A stretch of DNA of 64,000 nt. Origin: Corvus cornix cornix (taxonomy: Eukaryota > Chordata > Aves > Passeriformes > Corvidae). Positions 37,794 to 48,670 of the stretch are shown piece after piece (the first letter of the stretch is position 1; every line of letters begins with the position of its first letter). The stretch covers positions 32,869,301 through 32,933,300 of the forward strand of contig NC_046334.1 in NCBI RefSeq assembly GCF_000738735.6, given 5' to 3'. Both the position numbers and the translations under genes were made by a program. The notes beneath the pieces are model-generated. The model was given only the letters and a program-made list of their open reading frames with translations, ran no database searches and had not been told where the DNA came from.

Positions 37794-38087
37794 TGTTGCA
37801 GTGGGGATACTGCAACACGCATATACCAAACCAGGAGTCCCGTGGAAAGGAAATATATATGGACAGACAGATTCTTGCTAGATGTTTCAGAGATGTTTAT
37901 TTCTCCAGCCGCATGGCCGGGGCTCTGCCCAGGAACTGTTCCAGTCACGGGACCAAGGGTCCTTCTGCCCGCGCAGGGAACACAAACCAACCCATGGGAA
38001 CGAGGCTGAGCAGGGGCAGGGAAGCCCCGTGTCTGTGCCCTCAGGGCCCCTCTCCCAGGGCTACACGGCGGGGGAGGGACCCCGACA
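37794..38087 (-). repeat. 5' LTR of the provirus
   Basis: This 294-bp copy begins TGTCGGGGTCCC and ends ACTGCAACA on the minus strand. An AATAAA signal lies at the complement of 37896-37901. Its U5 end forms a perfect 9-bp hairpin (37794-37802 with 37809-37817). The promoter for the proviral transcript would lie in its GC-rich U3 (about 37930-38087), which has no TATA box. Confidence 0.93.
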
Positions 38088-38093
38088 CTCATA
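38088..38093. repeat. Target-site duplication, right copy
   Basis: CTCATA, identical to 35842-35847, directly abuts the outer end of the 5' LTR. Confidence 0.93.
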
Positions 38094-40069
38094 GACCATG
38101 CAGGCTACAGATACATAAATCACATCTGCCAAAGGAAAACAGTAAATTAAAAAACTCTATCAAAACAAGGCACTTCATTTTACATTCCCTTGGTGATAAA
38201 GGAAAACGAATAATAAAAAAAAGCCTCATGCCAGATGCTGGCACATTACTAAATGACAGCTAAAATATACCATTTTTTTATGGAATATGAAAATGAGTAA
38301 AACAGAAATAAGACTAATAAGAAATAGAAGATGGGTGGACACTGTCCCTGCGAGTCCAACCTGGTTTCTAGAATTAAAAGAAATTATTAAAAATCATTAT
38401 TGTTTTCATCGGTTATTTGTGTGGTTCAGCCTTTCAGGAGTAATAAAAATAGAGTCAGTCAGAGATAAGGTTTGTATGGTAATGAACATTTCATAGATAT
38501 CTGCTGTGCTTTTCTTTTCCAGAAAGCTCCCCTCAAAATCAAGGGAACTACTTTGCCTACACATTTCATTGCCTAGCGCTTCTAACTGGGAGGTGTAAGA
38601 CTGTATTCCAAAATACATTCATGGAAACTGTGTGCATTGCAGTATATATGAATCACAAAAATTTTGTCAAGGTCCCTTTGTTAGTAGTTAAAGCACAGGC
38701 TAAAAGAGCCAACTCAAAATCCAACATGAGCAATGGCTTTCATTTTTCAAACAAAACAATCAATATATTGAGTACGCAGTTTTATCATTAATAGAATAAA
38801 GATCAAAGAGGCCCGTTGGGGCAAGACTGGCATTAAACCATGCCATATTCAAGGACAAAAGTACTTCACAGAATGGGTAACCTTCTGAATAAACCTCCTC
38901 AATTACAGTTCAGGCTTGTAGGGAAAATTATGTTTCTAACATGTTTATATTAAAGTAAGTAGAATAATTGTACCATAGCAAGGATAACACTTTTGTTATT
39001 TTTTTAGGCTTATCACTTTTAAAAGTGTGACATGTGAAGGCTTTTTAAAAGGTGAAATATTGCCATTTTTATTAAAAATTTGGGTGTATTTCTCTAGGTG
39101 AGGATTTTTTTATTAATGGATAACACGGCTAAACCACAAGCAAGTTTTGTGCATAACAAATTTGTTTCTGTAACAAAAACGATCACAAACCTCTTCTTCT
39201 TTCATAGGAGTTAAGACTTCTAAAAATATTAATTAGCTAAAGGTTTCCCCAAAAGGTCAACAGAAGAAGCAGCTAGAAAACCCAAGGGATACAGTTTGCT
39301 TTCTGCTTATGCCCTGGGTCCTGTTTTTATTTCTGTCAGTCAAGAACAGAATCTTCACAGCAGGTTTTCTAAAACCACCAGATGAAATTTAGTTGGGTGA
39401 CTTTTTTGGACCAGTCCATGTGGAGAGCTGATTGACAGCCACAGGACGCGCTCTGCAAAGCAGGTGGCAAAAGCCATTAGTGCCTGCTTTTCCTCATGCT
39501 GCCCTTCCACAGCAGGGCCACAGCTTGTGCCTGCAATTAGGCCATAAATAAATTATTGATCTGTCACTTCTGAGTTCACACTGTATTCTAGCCTAGAACA
39601 TCATCGTTCTCGAATATGTCCTAGGGATCACTAAATTTGCAGAGTAACAGAAAAAATTGTTAATGCACATAAATCCAGACATTTTTTAAATACCTGTGTG
39701 AATCTGGGACTCTCTTGTCCAGAATTAGACTAAGAAATCAATTAGCAGTTTTTGAATGAAACATATTTCCCATCTCTTGACCAAGGAGTTTCAAATAATA
39801 GAGCAAAGCAAATAAATCACAATTGTGCAAATGCACATGATGAGCTTTAATCTGCCTATAGCAACAACCATTACATACTTGATATCTACAGAAACATCAC
39901 AATGTCTATTTGGCTACGAAAATGCTACAAAAATCTAGCTAAACATCAGTTTTATTGTAACTCATTGGAAATGGTGGCCCTGGAAATGTCTCAGAACAAG
40001 GACAAGAGAGCCAGATTAGGGTAAAACATGGTCGGATAAATGACTGCAAATTACAGTTGAAATATCTGT

Positions 40070-40290
40070 GTATGCAATATATACAAGAGAATTATATTTA
40101 TATACACAATAACATTTAATTTACATATATAATATTACATTAACATCTACAAATACAGAGAAACTTTATATGGAAAAATGTAAGTGGCCTGTATATGGAG
40201 TACGTAGATAAATATTGTGCATTTGGAAAATAGTTACAGAAATACATAATAGAAATATATCTAGAAATATATATATAATCATATTTCTCT
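40070..40290. repeat. TA-rich low-complexity tract
   Basis: There are many overlapping TATATA, ATATAA and AAATATAT words with very little G or C. No fixed repeat unit is seen. Confidence 0.7.
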
Positions 40291-43200
40291 ATATAAAAAA
40301 ACCATAAACAGAAATCAGAAAGAAAAATTACGAAAGAAAAAATAAGGCACAAAAGAAAATCACAGAAATCTGACAAATAGACATCATCAGATAATGGGGG
40401 AGGAAAAAAAAAAAAGTGATACAGAACTGCACTGCTCCAGTATCACAAATCAAATTTCATCTGTAAAACAGGAGAGGTTTCCAGATCAAGGAACAAGGTA
40501 ACATTTTGCTTGCTTTGTTATTTCTATTCTTTTCTATCATTCCAGGTTTTTTAGTTCTCTTCCTTTAATTTTTCACTTTTAATAGAGCAAATAATATCAC
40601 TTTCTTTCCTTTCTATTTTTCCACATTTTTAGTACATGGTTTGATTTTTAAACCCAGCCATCACACTTCAGTTGTTTTAAATCTTTTTTAATATTTTGTG
40701 CTTAGTTCTTTTAGTTATAAAAACCAACATGATTATCCTTTTAATATTTTGTGAAATGTCATTAAAAAGCCAATCACCAGTCTCAACCAATTTAATGTTC
40801 CTCAGAGCACTACCGAGTCATAAAAAAGCCAATAGAATTTATTAGCATTTACCTTACTTCTCTCTCTTCCTTTGTTTTGTACAACTTACCTGTTCTCACA
40901 ATAAATGTGAATATTCAAAATCCCTTGTTTGTTGTTCTGCATTGTCTTTTTCTTCTTACTTATGTAGCCATCTTTTTCTTGAATCAACAACTCTGTGCAA
41001 AAAACTAAGAATTTCTATAATCTTGGTCTGCACAAGATGTACTTGGCTACTTTTCATTGTTATTGCCCTACTTCAGTGGGTTTTCTAAGTATTTGAGCAG
41101 CCTTACATTCAGATATTTTTTCTTGAAAGAATATCATGACTTTTGCATAAATCTTCTTTCCATTAAAATATATCAACAAGAAGCCAGTGCTTGAAAAAGA
41201 TAGTGCTTGAAATATTCCAGTGCTTTGCAATCACAAGTGCCTGGCCTTCTTTTGTGCTTCAGAGCCAAAATGTTGAAACGTTCATCGTAAGTCATTAATA
41301 GAGGCTGCTGGTATTTTGTAGATACTGCTGTTTTACCCCAATTTTGAACATTTTGGAACATAGTCAAACTTAATGAAAGCTGTATTTTTTCTCAGTATTC
41401 TGATTGTAAACAACTTCAGATGATTCTTTCAATTCTTTCATCACTTGTGAGAGTCAGATAACTCTTTCAGTCCTTCCCTAGGCTGTTCTTTCCATAGTGG
41501 CTGCTCTAAAAATGCCATCGGTAACAGCTCCTGAAGAAAGAGAAGCAAAGCAAGACAGTGAACATCACTCCTGGTGAGGTGAATGCAGGAGGGCACCAGG
41601 TAAACGGGGAAAAGAACAAGATTATAAAGTGGGACTATGGCGCAAGGGTGCATGTCAGGGGGCTGGAAAGTGAGGAGGGTGAAAGCAGGAGGCTGATGTC
41701 CTCATCTGAAAGGAAGGAAGAAAATTTGAAATTGTGCTATGGAAAAGGAAAGAAAAGAAAGGCTCATGACTATTTGTGGTGTCATGCAACCAACTCGTTC
41801 CCAATGATACTGTTTATTCTTGCCAACGGTACCTAAAAAAAAAATCAAAACTAAAAACCCATAATGAGGCTTGTGAGTTAGGGCTTATTAATTTGCAGCA
41901 TTTTACTCACCCTGTCAACATTCTCTCCTAGTCACAAAATATACTGGAAGACTGGAAAATTGTACACAATGAAATATTTGTGAGCTTTGGGCTCAACTGA
42001 GTTGTATTCCATTGATAGCACATCTAGCTGCTCTTCAGATCATTCAGGGACAAAAGCATAACATTTGTCACATCAATATGCAAGACTATCAAGTTCTAAC
42101 AAGACAGAAACTGAGATTTTGGCCAGCACAACTAAATATCATTTTTAAACACAGTTGGAAATCTTTCCCAGACAGTCTGTAGTACTTCTGAAGCCAAGGC
42201 ATAGTTCTATGACTTAAATGGGATCAAAGTGAACCTGAATTTAACTCCAAGTTTGAAACATAACCAGAAGTCTAAACCTCAATAACCACTTGCTCAGCCT
42301 GGGAAGGCAGAGGACAAAGTATTACTTTTCCTTTTGTTCAGGCCATAAGAATATTTTTACACTCAGTCCCTCAAGAATTGTTCAATTTCTTAAACACTTA
42401 GGGGACTAGAGACTGGGTATCTTTCTCTAAGATGGCATAACTTCAAAATTCAGTGTTGCTTTTTAACTGCAGAATTACTACAGCCGGGATTGCAGTAAAT
42501 TGGTCTTTGACAGTTTGCTTTCAGTCTCATTTAATGGTAACTACAGCAACAGTGTTCTGCAATTATCAATCATGAGTTTATTGAAATAAAGAAATAATCT
42601 GCCTTAAGTCTTTTATTACCTCTGCATGGTAAAGAGCTAATCACAAGAATTTTAAAGGGATCTTTGCATTGTTGAATTTTTAATCACGTAATAATATTGA
42701 TATTTGGGTAGATGTTTAACTGCAGTCTGAACATACATTACTAGCAGAGATAATTCTCAGTTTGAATAGGCGCTGCAAAATTTCACCAACTGGGAGGAAT
42801 CTGAACCTGTGAAAATTACTTCAGCTTTGGTTAAGAACCTGTATGACAAATATGGGGAAGAAAAGTAATACAGGTTACATTACTATGAAAAATCAAAGAC
42901 AAGTTTCTAAAGTCATCAGTTGTGAGAGATCTGTATTAGTTTCAGTATTCTTTAATAGGCTACTAGTGATAAACATTGTGATATTTTAAGTTATTGCTAA
43001 TGATTTAGCCTAGTACTTAACAAATTTTATAATAGTCAAGAAACTATTGAATATTGTTGTTATATGTGAAAGCCTTACCTTTCAAAAGATATCTGTTCTA
43101 TCCAAACTCTCATGCTTGTATCTAGAATTTTATTTCATCTTCTGTTTGTGACTGCATGACCTTGCTCATCTACTGTGCTGGAATCTATAAAAGGTTCCAT

Positions 43201-43757
43201 TGGGTGAAAAATGCACACTTCTTCTTAAGTTTTCAAAGATACCTTCCTAGTTGTGATATGCAGAAATAATTTTTTTTAATCTCTTTTTTTTCTCAATTCA
43301 TCACTTGTAGCCCTGTAAATATTTATAATACCCTGCAGTATAAGTGTCAGCACTGAAAAATATGAGTGTAGTCCTGTGCTTTAAGCAAAAAAAAAAAAAA
43401 AATTACTCCAGATGAAATTTAAAAGATCTTCATCTACTAGGACATTGTTTTATAGAGATTTAAAAAGCATTTGATTTGAGTATTTTGAATTCTTGATTGT
43501 TTCTTAGAGAAAAATAGAATTTCTGTGTAGTGTGTCTGTTTTCAGATGCTGAAATCCCAATACCAGAAGTCAAAGTTAACATCCAGGATATGTTCCAAAG
43601 ATGTAACGCCATATTATATGCAATCCCAAGCTAACTTTAACCATCCTAGCTTGGATACTAAAAAGAATACAGATGAGGTACCAGAGTCTTCAAAGTGATT
43701 TCCACAAACATGCACAGCTAAAGTCCTCATCACCTAGACCACTGCTGAAATTAAGAT

Positions 43758-43791
43758 ATAATTTTAAAGTTGATACAATTTTAAAGTTGAT
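43758..43791. repeat. 17-bp tandem duplication
   Basis: ATAATTTTAAAGTTGAT (43758-43774) is followed directly by ACAATTTTAAAGTTGAT (43775-43791), with one mismatch. Confidence 0.92.
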
Positions 43792-44872
43792 CTTCTTTTA
43801 AACCAAAGCTTTTTGTTTTATCTATGCTGCATTCATACCTGCCCATTCAATTACATATTGAGGGAGAAAAAGACATTAACAGGGAGAGGAGCTATTCAAT
43901 CATCCTTGAACATTTTATCTTCAAGTGAAAAGCACGGATTTGTTTCCTTCCTCTCTAACATCGTTCAAATTGGGAAAATGCACTCAACAGGATAGGCACA
44001 GTTATTAGCAGGTGTTACCCATATATGCTGTTAGAGATAATAGGTCTTTTGAATGATTTAGAGACATTCTCTTGGTGAAGAACCGCCCCATTGGCTGCTA
44101 AAAAGCAAGCACTGTTCAGTGCACAACTGAGAACATTGTTGAGCTGAGCACGTGACTAACAGTGGCTGTTGACACAATTCTTCCTTTCAGAAAGGTGTAA
44201 AACTGTAATAAATAAATTCCCATTGCACTTTTTTTGATAGTATTACCCTTTGCTGCTTGCAATTCAACCGAATAGATGGCTGTGATTGTTAAGGGAACAT
44301 CAAGGCTTCTGTTTTCAGTCAGGTACATTTAGTCAAACACACAAAACATGAAAGCTTTACACAAGGGTGGAAGACATCAAGCCAGAAAGAAAATTTTAAA
44401 ATGTCTTTGACACAAAAATCATTCAAGTAATGCTTGTCAAGACACAACAGCATCTATTACTCCTGCACTCATTCAATATCTAGCTCACCAGTACAGCTGA
44501 ACCTGGTTATTGCTGTATTACACACAAATGCTGCCGTATCAAAAACATTTTAGCTGAAAAATTTCAAGGTAAAGACTTCAGCACGATTAAAACAGAAGTC
44601 TTAGGGCAATTCACCCAAAGAAATAGTGCTTCAAAAGTAGTTGGTTGGCCACTGCAAATTTAATACCCTCTACATCTACAGACTCATTTTAGAGCCCCAT
44701 GACATTTTTACCGTGTTGAAAATCTTTTAGCTAGTTTTTATTGCTAGCTTTATTTCCAAGAAATAAAAGTATAGAAATATTTAAGATTTTATTCATTATT
44801 TCCCACCAACTTCCATTTCCAGTTCCTTGAGTTTCCACTTGATATTAAAATTAAGCAGTCGGCACAGCTCTG

Positions 44873-45004
44873 GAGAAGAGACAGAGTGAGAGAGAAATAA
44901 AAAGAGAGAATGAAAGAAAGAAAGAAAAAGAAAAAAGAGAGAGAAAGGGGGAAAGAGGGAAACAGAATGCGGGAAAGAGAGAGAGAGGAAGAGAGAGAGA
45001 GAAA
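44873..45004. repeat. GA/GAAA purine-rich microsatellite
   Basis: About 130 bp made almost entirely of purines on the plus strand. It is a patchwork of (GA)n, (GAAA)n and GGGAAA units with few pyrimidine interruptions. Frames crossing it are low-complexity artefacts. Such homopurine tracts can adopt triplex (H-DNA) structure. Confidence 0.95.
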
Positions 45005-48000
45005 CTCAGCAGGAACACCTAGACTCTTACTTGCACATTCATTTAATCTTCCCTTGGTGTTTCTCACACCTGTTTTGGAATACATTTTAATTGACATAAA
45101 TCTGTGTCTCAAGTGCACGTGGTTCAGCTTCAGTAAAATATTTCAACTGTAACAGAGAAATATGACGGTCTATATAGCCTGCTGTTGTATTGAATTAAAT
45201 TAACTTTCAGTTTTAGTCTCCTTTACCATCATTTATTGAAATTCAGGAACACTCACAACACTTACGGCAAAAATGTGATCAACTCTGCAGATTCCTAGGA
45301 ATTCCAAACCTGAAGCAAGAGTAGAATATACAACAGAAACCTGTAATACAGATAAGGGATACACAGTGCATGTCAGAAGTCTGCCTTGGGGACATGGTGG
45401 AAGCCCAGTGATAACATACACATCCATTTCATAGTATATGAAATACGGGAGTCTCAGAACACCTTCCAGTAAAATTAGATTCCCCATTTCAGTGATGACC
45501 TGGGGGAAAAAAAATGATAAACGCTTTGTTGCACACGTAAACTGAAGGATGGAGGTAGTCCTCAAATAGGCATATTTAAAAGTTGCAGGAAGGGAACATT
45601 GATCTTTAATATGCTTTCATTACCTTTAAATTCCAATCCCACAGAGCTTTCATAAATTGAGAGCTGGGAGCTTTTTTAGATTTGTTTTTCATTTGAAAGT
45701 TCCCATTTTTGAATCATAAATCTTTCACAATATTTATTCATAATATTATCCTTTGTAGCCATGAGGTGTTGATATTAACATATTTTTTTCCCTTCTCCCC
45801 CCTGCTTATCACATTGAAGCTCATCTTAAAATAGCTCCTATACTGCCATAAACATTACTAAAGCATGAAAAAAGCATTACTTCTGCATGTATATTGAAAT
45901 TTATTTTCTATGCAGTTGTATGTATTAACCCACATTAAATAAAAAATATTGCGAAATCACTCTTAAAATGAAGCCTTTGGGGTAGTCGGAACTAAGTCTC
46001 AGTGTACTTTTGCAGACTTTGGTGGATCTGTAACAGCTAAAGGTATGACACAGCTGTAAAGGAAATGTAAAATACCTTTTAAATCATAGTAATGATAGCA
46101 TTGAGCAGCATTTCTAGCGGAGGTAAACTGAGCAGAACCTTTTCTTGGTGCCGTTGATACTTTGATAAGCTTTCTGTTTTGAACTGGAAAATATTAGTCT
46201 TATAGTAAAAATCAAAGTCATGCCTTTAACTGAAATTACAAAAAATTCACTTCCAATATTTTCATCCCACTAACACAGGATATCTTACAAAAAAGTTCAC
46301 CAAAAAGTATCTGGCGAAGAAAAAGCTACAGCCTAAAGAAAATATGAAAATTTTATTTTGGGTAGGAACAGATAAAAGGGAGAAATCAAGATACAAAAAA
46401 TCATTAGTATCTAAAGGCTGACTAGTTCATTTTCACATACAAAAAACTAAGACTACATTTAATTAAAGCAAATTCTTAGACCTCTCCAATGGTTTCTTCC
46501 AATTCCTGAATTTTACAGAGATTCTTTAGCAAGCTCAATGAAAGACATTAACTTTTTGCTGATGTCAAGAACTTATTTTTTTATTACCCAAAACTGAAAT
46601 AGGTATAACAGCTATGACATTTGACTCTCAAACATGTTCATGTTCATGTTTTTTTTTGGCATGGTTCTGGCAAGGCTGCAGGATAAGACATCCAAGGTTG
46701 CAAAGGTTTTTATCAGCTTATAATTCCCATATGTATGTTGTACTACTAATAAAAAAGTATAATTAATTACAGCTTTTCAATTTTGCCCAAGTAATAAAAA
46801 TCCATTTGGGAGCACTGATTTTTATTCTGACATCACCTATAGTTACTAAATTCAGAATAAGTGGCTAGAGCACTTTTTCAGTCCTCTGAGAAAGCATTAA
46901 TAATTTCCTTCTATTAACAAATCATCAGTTAATTAAGCAGTAATAAAGTTAACAGCATACATTTTCATGAAGAATGTGGAGTCTTAGAATTCTCCAAGGG
47001 TTGTCTAAACCTTACAAACATTGAATCCAATAGCTTGAGAAGTGGGGTAAATAAGCTTAGTATTTAAAATAAACAAGTTATAAAGTCATTAAATTTTTGG
47101 CACTTGGGAAGTTTTTCTGAACAACACTCTTAGATGAAAAATTAAGATTATTCTACACTAAGAAAATAAGGCATAACTGACAACTTTGTACAGATCTTAT
47201 ATAGATGGTGACAAGAACAAGTACCTGGAAATATTATCTGAGAAAAATACGAAAGCAATATACATATGATACTTCACATGATCACAGTTTGCTGTTTCAT
47301 CCTAGTGAGAATTCCAGTATTTGTCCATATTTCCATGCTTCCACATATCTGTGCTTACAGTTCCATTAATGGCTTATAAAAACTACAACTTCTAAGTAAT
47401 TTTTTAAACATCATATTTAATATGAACTCCTGCTGGATACATCTTAAGGGGCCTGCAACTGTAAACAAATCAGAACAGCAGGCAGAAAAATCGAATATAA
47501 AAAAAAAAAAAGACAAAATTTCCTATAAATTCCTTAAAATTCCCTTCTCTGTACAGAATTCCATTGTGCCATGCTAGCTGGAAGACAACATCTTATTTTA
47601 GAAACAACCCAACCTTCTTCAATATTTTCTGAAATTTTTGAAAATAATTCAGAAGAATTCAAAATAGTTGTGTTATTTACATTGCAAAACAATTTCTTTC
47701 CCCAGTTGCAAAACAAGTAGTTTCACGCAGTTTTTTAACTAGAGGGTTCTTTTTCTTACCACAAAATAAATTTACATTTTTTAGCTCCACTAGTAAATAA
47801 ATTGGTGACTGCTTTGCCTTGCCAAAGAAAATTCCTACACATATCTGTCAGCAGTTACTTCTAAATCCAGGAAATCACATTGTTAAGCTAGGAAATACGT
47901 GACACCTGAGCACATGAGGGATTTTGCAGTCCTGTCCCTCTTCAGGAAGCAAGTTCTCAGTGTAAATATTATCACACAATATTCCCAACACATTGCTTTG

Positions 48001-48640
48001 CCATCTGAAAAGATCTGATCTCTTATCAGTTCTTTGGGTAAGGGAGGGCTCTTTGGAGCCGGAGTTTGTCACAATACAAATATGTACTTCTGTTCTGTCT
48101 CTGTTACTCAGACAGGTGCAAGCTTTATAGACCAGCAAAAGTAAATGACTACCTTAAAAATTAAGAGAAGAAAAACAAAAAAATACAAAAACCCCCAGTG
48201 AACTATGCTATTTCCTGAGCTGTGATGCTCAGTACCAAATGTCACATTTTTTAGGGGTGATAGCACAGAAAAAGGAAAAGGAGCACCATGCTGTGACACG
48301 TATGAAATGTGCTATTGCAATTTTTATAATACCATACCACACCTTAAACTTCCATCCTTCAACTTCCTTGCTTTAGGTCTGTGTTACGACCCCATTTTTA
48401 CAACTGTTGCTGAAATCAGAACCAAGGATTCAATGGATTCTCCCATCCACAGAAATTACTGCTTGGGAATTAGGAGATCAATATTAATAGTCTAAAAAGT
48501 CTGATTAAAAATAATTAAATAATACTAAACCCACTAAAGCTATGTATTTCCCAGCAAAAATATTAGATAGAACTGGACAAAAAAATAATAACAAATGAAG
48601 ATATGAGTCACCCTGAATAATTTCTTAATACATATATAGT

Positions 48641-48670
48641 GTATTACTATACACTAATGTATAGTAATAC
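48641..48670. repeat. Perfect 13-bp hairpin with 4-nt loop
   Basis: GTATTACTATACA (48641-48653) pairs exactly with TGTATAGTAATAC (48658-48670) around loop CTAA. Preceding sequence is TA-rich (CATATATAGT). Confidence 0.93.

Larger units (their letters stand above)
35848..38087 (-). mobile_element. Non-autonomous endogenous retrovirus carrying a captured Y-box (cold-shock domain) gene
   Basis: A complete two-LTR provirus of 2,240 bp, read on the minus strand. Its order is 5' LTR (37794-38087), putative primer-binding site, short leader, gag-like start (ATG at 37672), GC-rich segment (about 37376-36836), Y-box cold-shock domain (about 36826-36539), proline/aromatic-rich tail, 3' leader and 3' LTR (35848-36140). 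It is bounded by an exact CTCATA duplication. Between the LTRs there are only 1,653 bp. Pol and env are absent, so it must have been mobilised in trans by a helper retrovirus. The 6-bp duplication points to a betaretrovirus- or alpharetrovirus-like (ERVK-type) integrase. The LTRs differ by about ten substitutions and three small indels. No poly(A) tract or nested duplication surrounds the Y-box part, which favours transduction inside the viral genome over a processed pseudogene landing in an existing provirus. Confidence 0.85.
38094..44872. other. Unannotated AT-rich noncoding DNA
   Basis: No gene is recognised. It includes a TA-rich low-complexity tract (about 40070-40290), a 17-bp tandem duplication (43758-43791) and an A16 run (43387-43402). 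A 92-codon frame at 41558-41836 lies in purine-rich DNA and resembles nothing I know. A possible conserved noncoding element near 39420-39600 is noted under findings. Confidence 0.5.

Noticed and set aside
45233..45565. 110-codon minus-strand frame with two good splice-acceptor-like sequences
   Set aside because: No credible donor site and no recognised protein. Acceptor-like tracts are common in T-rich introns.
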